From Adiantum capillus-veneris (taxonomy: Eukaryota; Streptophyta; Polypodiopsida; Polypodiales; Pteridaceae): 64,000 bases of DNA. Shown piece by piece: positions 32,021-44,272 of this stretch. A program made the position numbers and the translations under genes. The stretch lies in contig CM043962.1 of the NCBI GenBank assembly GCA_014529385.2, positions 45,827,598-45,891,597 on the forward strand. Reading direction: 5' to 3'. Position 1 is the first letter of the stretch. The number at the start of each line of letters is the position of its first letter. The notes below the pieces were generated by a model. That model worked only from the letters and a program-made list of their open reading frames with translations. It made no database searches and had not been told where the DNA came from.

Positions 32021-33638
32021 GTGAAAGGAGACTGTAATGCTGATGTTGATGTAGAATGGGCTTTTAGTGCAGAGTGCACTTACAATCCTGTTGTCCATGA
32101 TGCATGGATATCAGTTGCTGTAGATTCACATGTGTGGTATTTCAACGGTGGTGCTACAAAGCACATTACCTCACATCGTGAAATTTTCACCTATCTTGAG
32201 TCTATCCCTCATGGGAATTCAGTCACTTGTGCCAACAAAGCCTCTTATCCGGTTCAAGGGGTTGGAAAGATTGTGCTTACTGCTGCAAATGGTAGTTCTT
32301 TCACACTTGTTGATGCACTCTATGTAGCTGAGATCAAGAAGAGTCTTTTGTTTGTATCTGCACTTGCTAGACTTGGACTTGTAGTCAAATTTGTGGATGA
32401 CAGATGTATAGTTCATGATCTCAGTTTTAGTGAGATGAAATTGTTGCATCTGGCCTTTTGTGCCGTAGGTTGTATAAGCTCACTTTGTATGACAAGTGTG
32501 GACAGAATTTTGCAAATGCAGTTGTAGTTTCAAGGACTGTTTCAGATGAAAAACTGTGGCATGCACGTTTTGGGCATCTGAATTTTGCTAGTTTGCTGTG
32601 TTTGCAAAAATCTGATATGGTTGCTTCTTTGTCACCTCTTGAAGCACCTACCAAAAATGTTTGTGAAGGCTGTATTTTGGGTAAGATGCAGCGTTCGAAG
32701 TTTCCAAAGGATTGTTCAATTAGGTCCACATACAGGTTGCACCTTGTGCATAGTGATGTTTGTGGCCCCATGCAACTCCGCCGTCCTTGGGCAATTACCT
32801 TTACTTCATGACTTTCATCGATGATTACTCTAGGCATACATGGGTATTTCCGCTTAAAGTGAAGTCCAAAGTTTTTAGGTGCTTCAAACAATCTCTGGCT
32901 ATTGGTGAAAATGTATCAAAATGTATTGTAGGCACCCTTTGTTCTGATTGAGGGAGGGAGTATATGTCTCATGAAATTAATGCATTTCTAGCTAGTCGTG
33001 GGATAAAACACCAATCTACAATTAATGCATTTATGGCTAGTCGTGGGATAAAACACCAATCTACAATTCCTTATACACCTCAGCAAAATGGTGTTGCTGA
33101 GAGGAAAAACAAGTCACTTATGGAAATGGCACGATGTATGGTCAAAAGTCAAGCTTTGCCGCATTTGTTTTGGCTTGAGGCCATCATGTGTGCCACTTAT
33201 GTACTTAACAGGTGTCCTACGAAAGCTTTGTAGTCTATTACTCCATATACAGCATGGCATGATAGAAAGCCTTCTATTAAGCACATGCGTGTTTTTGGCT
33301 GTTTGGCATATGCTTTGGTGCCACAAACATAGCACAAAAAATTGGATGATAAGGCTGTCAAATGTATTTTTGTTGGTTATAGTGCTGAAAGCAAAGGTTA
33401 CAGGTTGTATCATTCGCAAACAAAGCATATTTTGGTTTCACGGGATGTAGTGTTTGTGGAAGATTCTGTTCAGCCCTTGCTGTCATGTACTAGAGATAGT
33501 AATGTAAGCTCATATGGCATTTATGACACTTTGTTTCCTCTTTTCAATGGTGGAAGTTCGACTATAAATTCCAATGAGGTAAATGTACAGCCTATGGGGG
33601 TTTCCGAAAATGTTACAGATCAGCCTATTATTTTTTTC
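32021..33638 (+). pseudogene. C1 protease and integrase
   Basis: Protease region (frame 32,021-32,527): WYFNGGATKHITSH at 32,135, where copia proteases have LDSGA-x-H. Asp-Ser is replaced by Asn-Gly. The pre-integrase zinc domain follows (LWHARFGHLNF, CEGCILGKM), then the integrase core with HSDVCGPM (32,750), SD-stop-GREY (32,938) and PQQNGVAERKN (33,080). A 45-bp in-frame tandem duplication (about 32,981-33,069) repeats AFLASRGIKHQSTI and the codon before it. Beyond VRNRCPT-type and VFVGYS-type blocks the coding decays until 33,638. Confidence 0.75.
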
Positions 33639-34075
33639 AGACTCCGATTGGGCTGGTTGTTTTGACACGCGAGTGTCCACAAGTGGTTTTTGTTTCATGC
33701 TTGGTAGTTCATGTATATCATGGTTGAAAAAAAAGCAACCTACTGTGGCCAATTTGAGTTGTGAGGCTGAGTACAGGGCAATCTTCATAGCCACGGTTGA
33801 GTGTGTATGGCTCAGACGCCTTATGGCTGATTTGGGACAGGACACCGCCAACACTATCTACATTGATAGTCAGAGTGCATTGGCAATTGTAAGGAACCCT
33901 GTTTTTCATGCTCGCACAAAGCACATTGAGGTGCATTAACACTATGTCAGGGAGAGGCTCTTAGCAGGAGTGATCAGCTTGGCTTATGTGCCAACACAGG
34001 ACAACCTTGCAGATCTTTTAACAAAGGCATTATGTCATGAGAAGCTCGAAGCTTTCCATAAAGCTTTGGGCTTAC
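33639..34075 (+). pseudogene. C1 RNase H
   Basis: Copia-type RNase H: SDSDWAGCFDTRVSTSGFCF (33,640), CEAEYRA (33,764), IYIDSQSALAI (33,856), ARTKHIEVH then a stop, and TQDNLADLLTKAL (33,990). The sequence before it belongs to the post-integrase region, so RT has been removed by a deletion whose join lies close to 33,639. Confidence 0.8.
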
Positions 34076-34166
34076 TCCCCTTTGTGGCTAATCATGTCCT
34101 CAGGGCATGGAACTTCCCTTTACTCATGTGCCACCTCTTGTTCACCGCATCACTCCATGGGGGATT

Positions 34167-34395
34167 TTCTACCATATACATGTGGTAATGATGTGTGTGA
34201 ACACACTAGGACCACCGGGGAATTTTTTCCCTCTTTAGGAGGTTTTTTCCCCTGTGCATTGTATATACGCCCATCACTCTAGGGCTATCTATCTTTCATT
34301 TGCACACTAAGTAAAACACTCTCAGTTGTGTGCCTTGAGATTTCTTTCTCTTCTCCAAGATGTGTGTGTTTTCCTCTGCAACCCTAATTCCAACA
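34167..34395 (+). repeat. C1 3' LTR
   Basis: Matches the 5' LTR; the first bases are changed (TTCTACC for TGTTACC). A purine tract CATGGGGGA lies directly upstream (34,156-34,164). Confidence 0.85.
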
Positions 34396-34760
34396 TATGG
34401 GAGTGATTTCAATAAGAACCTGAAGCAACGACTAGATGATCTGTTATGCCTAGATGAGATCCGACATAGGGCTATGCTAGAACAAAAAGTGGTACAACAA
34501 AGGAGAAAGAATTGGCATGACAAAAGAATCAAGGTGAGAGAATTCTAGAGAGGGGACCTAGTTCTATTCTACCGGTCCAAGTTGGGACCAAAGAAATTGA
34601 ATATGAAAATAACACGATCGTGACCCTATGAGATGGATTGGGTATTTTCAAATGGAGTAGTGAGACTCATGGATTTATCTGGTCTAATGCTGCCAAGAAT
34701 GTATAATGGGGACAAAATCAAGCTCTACTATTCAAGAACAGAAGGTGTTCCAAACCCAAA
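34396..34760 (+). pseudogene. G2 integrase C-terminal region
   Basis: Continues the integrase after C1: YGSDFNKNLKQRLDDL, RRKNWHDKRIKVREF then a stop, RGDLVLFYRSKLGPK (34,552) and FSNGVVRLMDLSG (34,645), a typical gypsy integrase C-terminus. Then comes a Pro/Glu run (PKPEPEPEGEL). Bases 34,761-35,039 hold only short decayed frames. Confidence 0.7.
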
Positions 34761-35039
34761 ACCAGAACCAGAACCAGAAGGGGAACTACTGGATTTGCTC
34801 TACATAGTACCACTACTAGTCACAGTGAATCACCATTTAGTCCTAAAGAATCACCAATTACCCAACCAGTCCATTCCAAAACAAAAGAGCCATTTAAAAA
34901 CCCAGCCAATCACAAGTGGAGAATGAACCAAATCTCAAAGTGAATCTCTCTAGTAATGATCAATCGGACAAGCCAATGCATGTTCGACACATCACAAGTA
35001 GAGTGCAGAGATCAAGGGTAGCCAGCTAGTGGAGCATTC

Positions 35040-36060
35040 ATGGCAAGAATACGTATAACTATGCGACGGGCTCACCCATCTACAATTTACTTACAACCTT
35101 TGGCACCACTTGCTCCTCCACCTGCAGATAGTGTGTCCAACCCACCACAACCTACTTTGCCTATGCAAAGCTTAGCTCCTTCAACCATAACCATACCCAA
35201 CATGCCACACTACTCCTTCAATGACTCATTCACAACATCCATGACATGTAAATGTTCTTCAACCATAGTATATGAAGGTATCTATAGACACGATGCAAGC
35301 TCAAATAGAGAGCCTTAAAGAGCCACTAGGTATCGTACCCCACAACAAGATAGCGAAGTATGTGTTCCAAGAAAGTGAGAAAAAATTGCTCAAGTCATGG
35401 GGCCTAGAGGTGATTAGGGAAGCCACAACACTTCCTTTCGATGGGCAAATCACGCAGCAAGTACTTAGCACATACAAGGATGAAAAAAGCACTGTAGTAA
35501 TTCAAAGCCGCACCTTAGAATTGATTGTTGGTGAGTTAGCTCAAATTTTCAAACTTCCCCATGATTAGAATGCCATACTAGCCGACTGCTGAAGAGGTCA
35601 GTCAGTTTCTGAAAGAAGACAATTAGGCCAAAAAGAAACAAAAGGATGGGGCTCAAGGTATTCCTGTAGCGTCGCAAACAATATACAGGTTTATTGTTGA
35701 GCCATCATCCTAAAGAACAACCCTGCATATCTGTCTAAGAAACTGTTCGCAATGCTATTAGCCAAAATCTTAAACCCAGAAGCTAATAAAAACATTACAC
35801 AGTTTTTGTTCAACAGTGTTACGCAGAAAACTACCAAGGCAAAATCTAGAAGTCCTTTCAAAGCTTGGTATGTCTAGAAATTTGTATATTGGGTGACTCA
35901 ATCGGAAGTATCTACGAATGTCAACACAATATGGGACATGGTGGATGCTTCTAGAGCTGCAAAAGTCAATGTAGATTCTTCTGATGAAGAAACACAAACT
36001 GACTCACAACAAACTGGGTCACAAAGAAAGGAAAGTTCATCAAAGGACTGATCCTTTGCC
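35040..36060 (+). pseudogene. uncharacterised ORF upstream of G3 gag
   Basis: The frame 35,272-35,568 has NKIAKYVFQESEKKLL, SWGLEVIREATTLPFDGQ and LELIVGELAQIFKLP. In other frames follow AYLSKKLFAMLLAKILNPEA (35,726) and an acidic Ser/Gln tail (35,950-36,045). It ends before CAGGTGAGT (36,059-36,067), a good splice donor. I recognise no named family. It could be an upstream accessory ORF of G3, in the way that Ogre elements have an ORF before gag, or a 3' ORF of G2. The weak similarity of its end to sequence before G4 gag (60,700-60,780) favours G3. Confidence 0.4.
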
Positions 36061-36091
36061 AGGTGAGTGGTTGGATTTGTGATAAATTGCA

Positions 36092-38810
36092 TTGATAACT
36101 TTGATGAATTTAAGATCAGGAAGATACATTTTTAGAGACCAGAAGGTGGCAGGCAACCAAGATAGCTTAGTTTTCACCGAGGAGAGTGTAACTCAGGAAA
36201 GGCTAGATCCACTAGCACCGATTATTGAGGAAGGTAGTGATACTGACACTTCGTCAGACAAATCTTTCTTCATGATGGGTAGTCAACAGCCAGGAGGTTT
36301 CACCTATGACGGACCAATGCCATGACGAATAAACTCCCTAAATCCTTTGAATGATTCCAAGCTCACTGTGATCTTCTTAGAAGGAACAAACCCCTAGTCT
36401 ATTCTGATTATCGAGGACGCAAGTGCATTTGTATTGAAGAAAGGCCGGCTCAAAGATTGGAGATAATTCGAGTCTATGATGATGTAGATAGATTTCGAGA
36501 CGAAAAGGGGAACCACTATCTGCTGATAGTTAGTAACCCTGAAGATTACAACAAATATGGAGATAACGTGGCGAAAGGGAAAATGGTTTCAGATGCTCAA
36601 GAACCGCCACCAAACATTGATCGGCCTGGAGCAATTTTCATGTATGATAAGAAAACAACCAGGGTTTCAACTTATAATGAGAACGTGGGAATCTACAAGC
36701 ATGAGAGTGAGGGAATAGTTGCTTACTTTCACTGCAAAGAACCATACTTAAACGAATTGAGCAAAGACAAGGTTCTTTACTTATTCTCTTATGAAACTGC
36801 TATGGGGAAGGATATAGTTTTTGTTGATAGGTACGGGTGAGAATACCAACGTATTCTCCCAGAGAAGGTAGAAAAGGCAACAATTCCAGGAGCATCAACA
36901 TATGTCCCACACGAAGTGCCAAGAGCCACCTACACCCCTAGCAAGTCGACAAATCCCTTTTCAGAGGAGTATAATGCTACCTGACATTCTACCCGACCAC
37001 AGACATTCAACAATCAAAACCAACCAGCAACTCAGCCACCATCATTGCAGGCATGGCTTCGACAGAGTGCAACATTGGAACAAGACCAAAATCAAGATGG
37101 TTATCAAGCCGCACGAGGGCTAAGGGATTTGCAAGAACCACCACTCTATTCAAGGTATCAAGGAGAGAGTAAGCCAAAGAAGGGTCAACAGAACCTGGAA
37201 GACCACCCATAGAACGAGTTCGAAGAGATGAACCATCTCTAGCAAGAACTATTAGAAATTATGGCTTAGGAGCACCACTGGGAGAGGAACCACCCTACTA
37301 CAGAAGACTAGAGGAGGTATATCGATTAGGACATGGAGATCCAATGATGTGGCTTGTAGACCATCGTAGAATTAGACCTTCTCAAGTGCAAAAATGGGTA
37401 AACAAAAAATATACAGGAAACAGAGATCCAAGAGATCATGTAACAGCCTTTGTGCGTGTAATTAGAGATGAAGAGGTGTTAGACTTCTCTACCCAATTTG
37501 CAGGGTTTGGACTAACCCTAGAGGATGACGCTGCTACTTGGTTTGACTCTGTAGAGCGTAGAGACTTTGAGTCTATGGAGGAAGTGTTTGACAAGTTTAT
37601 CGAGGAATTCTCACAAAGGGGGATAGCTCATAATACCGTCTCACAAATCCATAAATTCAAACAGAAAGATGGGGAATCTGTATGAAAGGCAGCCCTAAGA
37701 CTAAAAAGATATATTAAGTTTTGCCCTATGGAAGAACTGCCAACTCAATCCAGACTTATGCTTATATTCATCCAAGGACTAAGGAATGCAGATCTCCAGA
37801 AGGACTTACATATGAAGAGGAGCACGACGTTGAATGAGTTGAACAAGGAGGCTCTTTACCTTGTGGACAATTGTGCGGTCTACAAAGAGGGGGATTTCAA
37901 GGACCTTGATGACGATTCATCTTCACAACAAAGTGGAAGCAAGTCTTCTAAGACAGCACCAAAAGGAGAAGTAGCTGTAAACCAAGAGCAGCTTGTAGAA
38001 GAAGTGCTAAAAAAGATTAACTTGTACGCCAAACCCCAAGCTAAACAGCCCAAGTGGTGTGCTATTGAACAAAAATGGACAAACCATGGGACAGAGGAAT
38101 GCTATTATAACAAGGGATATGTGAGAGAGAGACCTTACGCTCCCCAAGCTCAGGTAGCTTCTCCTCAAGTTCCACCAATGCGTAGGTATCAAGCAGCCAA
38201 CCTACCAGGACGAGAAAGACCACAACTAGTGTTGGGGCAACAACCACCCCTACCAAGATTATGACTAGTCGGTATAAGATACATACCAACCGTAACCGAA
38301 TCAAAGGAGAAGGCTTTGTTCCCTATGCATGCATATTATGAAGATCCCAATGGATATGCGGAAAACTCTGTCTATTATCCACCGGAAGAACCCTCAACAC
38401 CAGAACCATGGAGCATGATAGGAAGTACAGGACCACCAACAGCTACACAGGCAGCAGAAGAGGAAGATATAGCTTAGATGAACGAACATTTTTGTTCATA
38501 GCCAACGGAGGCATGGGCGGACAGAGACATGCATACCAACAAAGGGGAGCTCAAGGAGCACCTCAACAACCCAAGGGACCGTGCTACAAGTGTGATGGAG
38601 ACCATTTTCTAAGAGAATGTCCTCATGATGAAATCATTAGAGTCAACGCATATTGCACCGAGTGTGGAGTTACTCATTTGATTCCCGATTGCCCTAAAAA
38701 CCCGAGCAAAGGAGCAAGAACTACCTTGAACATGCTAGGAATAGTACCTTCTAGCGGAGGGTCAGAAAATGAAACAATCATACCTATTCAGGCGGTGACA
38801 CGATCCTAAG
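36092..38810 (+). pseudogene. G3 gag (capsid, zinc motifs)
   Basis: Starts ITLMNLRSGR, as G4 does (MNLRSGR), so the start near 36,104 is conserved. Pieces are 36,092-36,325, 36,457-36,840, 37,344-37,685, 37,728-38,264 and 38,408-38,809. The gag core lies at 37,380-37,900 (NRDPRDHVTAFVRV, FGLTLEDDAATWF, FIEEFSQRGI). Zinc motifs are CAIEQKWTNHGTEEC (38,059), CYKCDGDHFLREC (38,583) and CTECGVTHLIPDC (38,655), the last two being C-x2-C-x3-H-x4-C. It would bind the element RNA. Confidence 0.75.
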
Positions 38811-38818
38811 CTCAAAGA

Positions 38819-39856
38819 ATGATGAACGAACCCATAATTGAAGAGCCAAAAACCGATGCCCCAAGTTCAGAAACGAAAAATCAAAGAAGCACTTGGAAAT
38901 CTAGAAAGGCGCGTATAAAAGCCAGGAAAGAACGAGAGCAAACGGCTCTATCCGAGGAGTTAAAGCATACAAAGGATAGATTAGAGCGGTCAGAGGATCT
39001 AGCTAGCTTAAGCTCACACACCACGGCAACCGTAGCACCCAAGGAAATAGCAGAGCCCAAAAGTGCAGGATCAAGAGGATCAGTACTGGCAGACAAGGTA
39101 AATGAGCAGTTGGATGCACTTCTAAAAGCGTATGAAGCCAGACTCAAAAAGAACCAAACCCAGGAGGAAAGATGGATGACTTATCCATATGCTGAAATAG
39201 AAAAACAAAGATTGAAAATGTGTAAAAAGATGATTGAAACAGCTCAATCATTGATGGAAGACCCGCTGGGTAAACCTGCAAATTGGCATGAAGTACCAGC
39301 TCCAACCCCTAGCCAAACAACTTTAGAGGAACAAGTAGAAATGAAGGAAAGACTCACGAATTCCTATGAGCCCAGAGGAGAGCCTATCATAGTGCCAAGT
39401 GACGGGTTCCAGCCTAAAACATTGACAGACATGGGTAAGGATTGTAACGGTCTAGATGATCTGTGGAAGCAAATCCGTAAGGCCAACGAGGCTAATAGGG
39501 TGAGTAACCACATGAATAGCACGAGAAAAGAGAAGAATGTGATCTTACCTCCTATTGAAGAATTTGAGGCAAGGTCACAAATAAACTTTGATATACATTC
39601 ACAAGGGGGAGACCAGGGATCAATTAGTTCGGGGCACAACCAACCAGACTCGCTGAAAACTTTACCCTCTTACCTAGGAGAGTATGAAGCCAAGTCTGAA
39701 GTGAGAGCAATCCCATCTCAAAGACTTTCTTCTAACAAAATGATGGATTCACAAGGATTGATTGAGTTATTTTCCACCCCGGTGGCATGCACAATCACAT
39801 TAGCCGAACTCCTAAGGTTACGACCAAACATGTGGACCACAGCAGGTAAAGCCTAG
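38819..39856 (+). pseudogene. G3 gag C-terminal helical region
   Basis: A 345-codon open frame, Lys/Glu-rich at its start (possible coiled coil at residues 20-60), then DALLKAYEARLKKNQ, RWMTYPYAEIEKQRLKMCKK (39,170), KTLPSYLGEYE (39,655) and ACTITLAELLRLRPNMW (39,787). G1 (4,007-4,730) and G4 (63,725 to window end) have the same order. It is in the same frame as the preceding gag piece, separated by a single TAA (38,807). No enzymatic motif is seen. Confidence 0.65.
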
Positions 39857-39956
39857 AAAAATTCGGAGTGAAAGACCCCACCTCAAAGCTTCAGGAAGGG
39901 ATCAGAGAATTGGGCAGGCCTCAACTAAACACTAGGCCAGTACCATTAAAAGGTTG

Positions 39957-40220
39957 GAGAGTATTGCGAGAGAGAAGATGGAAACACCACGCTACCAGTA
40001 GAATTCCAAGGAGTAGTTTCCAAAGCTATTCTTGACAGTGGAGCGGGAGTTGTTATCACCACCAAGGAAATCTGGAAAAAATGGGAAAAACTAGCTTTAA
40101 GAGCTACCAGAATGAAATTGCAATTGGCAGATGGGTTCATGGAAAAGCCTCTAGGACTCTTAGAAAAAGTGATTGTCACTTCGTGTGGAATCGAGTATGA
40201 GCATACTTCCCAGTATGTTT
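39957..40220 (+). pseudogene. G3 aspartic protease (PR1)
   Basis: TLPVEFQGVVSKAILDSGAG (39,990-40,049) shows the catalytic D-S-G intact, followed by VVITTKEIWKKW and MKLQLADGFMEKPLGLLEKV. After GIEYEHTSQYV comes a stop at 40,219, and the ILGRPF block of G1 is missing, so the C-terminal part of the protease is deleted. Confidence 0.7.
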
Positions 40221-40485
40221 AGGGCAACAAGAAGAGCTATGGATGTGCGGAGCTTCACATTGTGGAAACTTAAGAAGAGAGGAATGCGTCTTAGAAAGAG
40301 CGATTGAGGACAAGGAGTATGTTCCAGAACCTTTCCTTGAAGATGCATTGGAACCTCTAGAATGGGAACACATACTAGCAACATTGGATGTCTGTACCAT
40401 TACAGATAGTCCAACAACAAAATTTTGCGATAAGGATGGCTATGATGTGCTACCCTACTACATGGTAAGCATTATACTATGAGGA
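40221..40485 (+). pseudogene. G3 conserved PR-RT spacer ORF
   Basis: The counterpart of G1 5,108-5,623: WMCGAS, RREECVLERA, EYVPEPFLED, then FCDKDGYDVLPYYM. The N-terminal part seen in G1 is missing through the deletion at 40,219. Bases 40,486-40,940 are a decayed, A-rich linker with no stable frame. Confidence 0.55.
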
Positions 40486-40941
40486 GATGAGACGATAGAA
40501 CCACCAGAAAGAGAAGAGTTTTATAACTCCTCTGAACATCTAGAAGTAAATAATGATGCAGATAATGAGTGTTCAGACAACTCAAGCGAGCCTAGGGAAA
40601 AACAGAGAATATCAAGTTTTATGATTTTGCTAATCAGCACCCTAGACGCCAAGAACGCTATAGGAGAAAATGAGCAGGAAACAAAGCAAGAGAGAACCTG
40701 ATGCCCAGGATGAAAAGTAAAACTCACTATTTGATGCTTGTAAAAGCAGAGGATTGTGTAAAAGATCAAATATCAGAAAGATTCTCAAAAGTTCGAAGGG
40801 AAAGAACGCAAGAGAAAAAAAAACAAGTACGAAAAGCTAAAACAGAAATAAAATCTCAAAAATAAAAAAAAGAAACAACAAAAGATCAAGAGTGGACCAA
40901 ACTGAAGTGTAAACAGAAATACCAAGAACTGAAACGGTCTT

Positions 40942-42560
40942 TACGTGAGATATGGACTACTAAAGAAGACAGTGATGGTAAAGGGAGTCAGAGAAGGGAA
41001 ACATGAATGTACCATCACACTATCGGAAATTTACCATCCAAGACAGAAAAATCATCATGACACCACCAGTCAGGGAAAGAACCAACCAAGAATCTTACGA
41101 TGGGCTAAATGCAAAAAAAATAGACCTCGCAGAACCAGGTGAAAAGCCTCAGTCGGTCTATATAGCAACCGATTTAGAGCCTGAAGAAGAAGAATGGCTA
41201 ACACAACTTCTCAAGAAGTATAAAGATGTGTTTGCATGGTCCTATAAAGACCTCAAAGGAGTTGATCCAGCGATATGTCGACATACAATTCCTTTGAAAT
41301 CGGATGCAAAACCTAGCAAACAACGTCCTTATACATATAATGACACATTTGCTAAACGAATCAAAGAGGAGATTGACAAGCTCATGGAAGTTGAATTCAT
41401 CGATGAAATCGAACATACGGATTGGGTGTCACCCATTGTGGTAGTCCCCAAAAAGAATGGAAAATTGTGAGTGTGTGTATTCCTTAGAAAGGTAAATGCA
41501 GCCACCATAAGGGATAATTATCCGTTTCCAATCACAGAACATGTACTTGAGCGGGTGGCCGGGAAATGGGCTTATTCCTTTCCGGACGGGTTTTCAGGAT
41601 ACAACCAACTGGCAATTGCAAGGGAGGATCAAAACACAAAACAGCATTTGCCACACAATGGGGAATTTATGCGTATCGAGTTATACCGTTTGGCTTAACT
41701 AATGCCCCAACTACCTTCCAAAGGTTAATGACGCACGCGTTCAAAGAATACCTGAGAATATTCTTAGAAATATACATGGATGATCTTTGTGTACACTCTC
41801 TTCTATGAGAGGAACATATTGACCATTTGCAAAAGGTATTTGAAAAATGCAGGAAATATCGAATCTGTCTTAACCCGGAAAAGTGTATTTTTATGGTTAA
41901 GCAAGGCCGCATCTTAGGACATATTGTCTCAAGAAATGGCATAACCACTGACCTAGACAAAGTCAAAGTCATAGTAGACCTACCCAGGCTTACTAATGCG
42001 AAACAAGTGCAATCCTTCATGGGACATTGCGGATATTATCAAAGATTCATATATATGTATGCAGTCATTGCACAACCTATGTATCGTTTTCTAGTCAACT
42101 TAGATTGGACTGAGGAGTGTGAAACTTCATTCCAAAAGCTGAAGGAAAACCTTGTATCAGCACCTGTACTTAAAGCACCAGATTGGGAAAAGATATTCCA
42201 TGTTCACATTGATGCTTCTGCATATGCAATCGGGAGTATTTTGGCTCAACCTGGAGACGGAACAATGGATTTTCCAGTTTGTTATGCAAGCCGATAGTTA
42301 AACAGTGCGGAAAAGGGCTACACAACCACCGAACGAGAACGGTTAGGAATGATTTATGCTGTAAAGAAATTTTGGCATTATTTACTCACAAACAAATTTG
42401 TAATCTTTACAGATAATCAAGCTCTTTTGTATTTGGTAAATATACCATGCAATACAGGGAGAATTGGATGCTGGTTTATTATATTGCTAGAGTTTGATTT
42501 CACAGTGGTGGTCAAAAAGGGTAAAACCCATCTACGAGCGAATCATCTTTCAAGAATACA
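40942..42560 (+). pseudogene. G3 reverse transcriptase and RNase H
   Basis: The pre-RT block VPSHYRKFTIQDRKII starts near 41,007. RT shows WVSPIVVVPKKNGKL, then TGA at 41,468 where G1 has CGA, then VNAATIRDNYPFPITEH, a one-base shift near 41,640, FGLTNAPTTFQRL (41,688) and YMDD (41,773-41,784). A stop lies near 41,806. GHIVSRNGI (41,918) and the RNase H block FHVHIDASAYAIGSILAQPG (42,198) follow. TAG at 42,295 replaces the CAG of G1, and DNQALLYLVN is at 42,412. The catalytic RT residues are intact but the gene is not. Confidence 0.8.
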
Positions 42561-44250
42561 CAACGGAGAAGCTCCTAAAGGAGTAGATGATGACATACCA
42601 GATGCTTATCTTTTCAATATTAAAATGATACCCAAATGGTCTCAAGAAATTGTTAGCATTCTTTCCTTTGGAAGTAGGTTTGATAATACGGAATACAGAT
42701 CCAAACAACAAACAATTCGACAAACGAAAAACTTCCAGTTGATTGCAGGACAGTTGTATCATCTAGGATCGGACCACATTCTACGATTATGTATAAATCC
42801 GAAAGAATTCGAGTGTTACCTTGAAGAAGCAAATGTCCAGGATTGTGCATTTCATTGTTCAACAGTGAAAACACACCAAAGACTGAAACAGTTAGGGGTT
42901 TATTGGCCAACTATGTATGCGGACACACATTCTTATGTTACCAATTGTACTATATGTAGTGCCAAATGACCAGCGCATCACGCGACATTATTTCAGGTAA
43001 ACATTACACCTGCATGGAGTCAATATATTATTGATTACTTAACCACCAGGATGTTTCCTGAAAACATAACAAGAGCACGGAAAAAGGCTATAGAGCTAGA
43101 GGCTCGCGACTTTCAGTTAATTGCGAACAAACTCTATAAGCGATCGAGGAAAGGACAATCAACTTAGAATCTGTGCAAGTCAAAAGTGAATACCTGCTAA
43201 TTCTAGAACATGCACATAGCGGAATAAGTGGAGGCCATTTTTCGGGCGATAAGACTGCAAAAATTTTCTTAACCGCAGGAATATGGTGGCCTACATTGCA
43301 CATGGATGCTGAAGAGTTTGTAAAGCGTTGTGACGCATGTCAGCGCACCAAGGTGCCGATAAAGAGAGATAAGATGCCACTACGGCCAATAATGGGAGCA
43401 AGGGAATTTGCAAAATGGGGCATTGATTTTGTGGGACCTATTTCACCCCCTGCATATCGCATCCATACCCAATATATCATTGTGGCTACGGACTATCTCA
43501 CAAAATGGGCGGAAGCCAAGGCAACGCAAAAAACAGATTCACGGACCACTGCACAATTTTTGTATGAGAATGTTTTTGTACGATACGGTTTACCAATAGA
43601 AATTGTCAGTGATCGTGGAACACATTTTCTTAATGAAGTCATTGAATATCTGCAAGAGGAATTCATGGTCATACATAGGAAATCTACTCCATACCATCCA
43701 CAGGCAAATGGACAAGCTAAGGCCACAAATAAAACACTATGCACGGTTCTCACTTAAATTGTTTCAGAGTCAAGAACAGATTGGGATCAGCAGCTACACT
43801 CAACACTATGGCCATACAGGGTAGCTTACAAAACATCGATAGGAACAACACTGTACAACATGGTGTTTGGCCTAAATGCTATATTACCTATAGAGTTTTT
43901 AATTCCAACTCTACGAGTAGCGAAACTCTTAGAATGGACAGGGCATGAGCTCTCTTCAAGAATAGATGATCTTGAAAAGCTAGATGAACTCCGCTTGAGA
44001 GCTATAGCTTCCATCTATGCTAAAAAGAGAAGACAAAAATAGTTTTTTGACAAGCATGTGCGCACGAAAGAGTTCAAAACAGGTGATTATATACTTTTTA
44101 TACTTTGAAGCAGCATGCCAAGAAACTTAAAAAGCGAGGGATGGGACCCTTTGTGATTAGTGATCTATCACAAAGCGGAGCTGTCAAACTTACTACATTT
44201 AGCAGGTGAAGAAAGCCAAATTGGATTAGTGGATGTCGATTGAAGAAATA
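42561..44250 (+). pseudogene. G3 integrase with two tandem H2C2 modules
   Basis: Module 1 (about 42,720-42,966): LIAGQLYHLGSDHILRLC, EEANVQDCAFHC, VYWPTMYADTHSY, CTICSAK. Module 2 (about 43,085-43,345): IANKLYKRSRK, EHAHSGISGGHF, IWWPTLH, KRCDACQRTK, with intact His and Cys residues. Core: WGIDFVGP (43,418), VSDRGTHFLN (43,604) and NGQAKATNK (43,708), Lys where the DDE Glu is expected. A stop at 43,755 is followed by the C-terminal part (44,130-44,200, KRGMGPFVISDLS). Confidence 0.8.
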
Positions 44251-44272
44251 TCATTTACCACTAACATAGGAT

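Larger units (their letters stand above)
30507..34395 (+). mobile_element. C1: Ty1/copia element lacking RT
   Basis: LTRs at 30,507-30,736 and 34,167-34,395 (about 230 bp), with TATGA / TATGG flanking as a target duplication with one change. Primer site TGGTATCAGAGC is at 30,739-30,750. The interior has gag, protease, pre-integrase zinc domain and integrase in copia order, then jumps directly to RNase H near 33,639: the whole RT is deleted. It sits in the G2 integrase. All genes carry stops. Confidence 0.9.
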
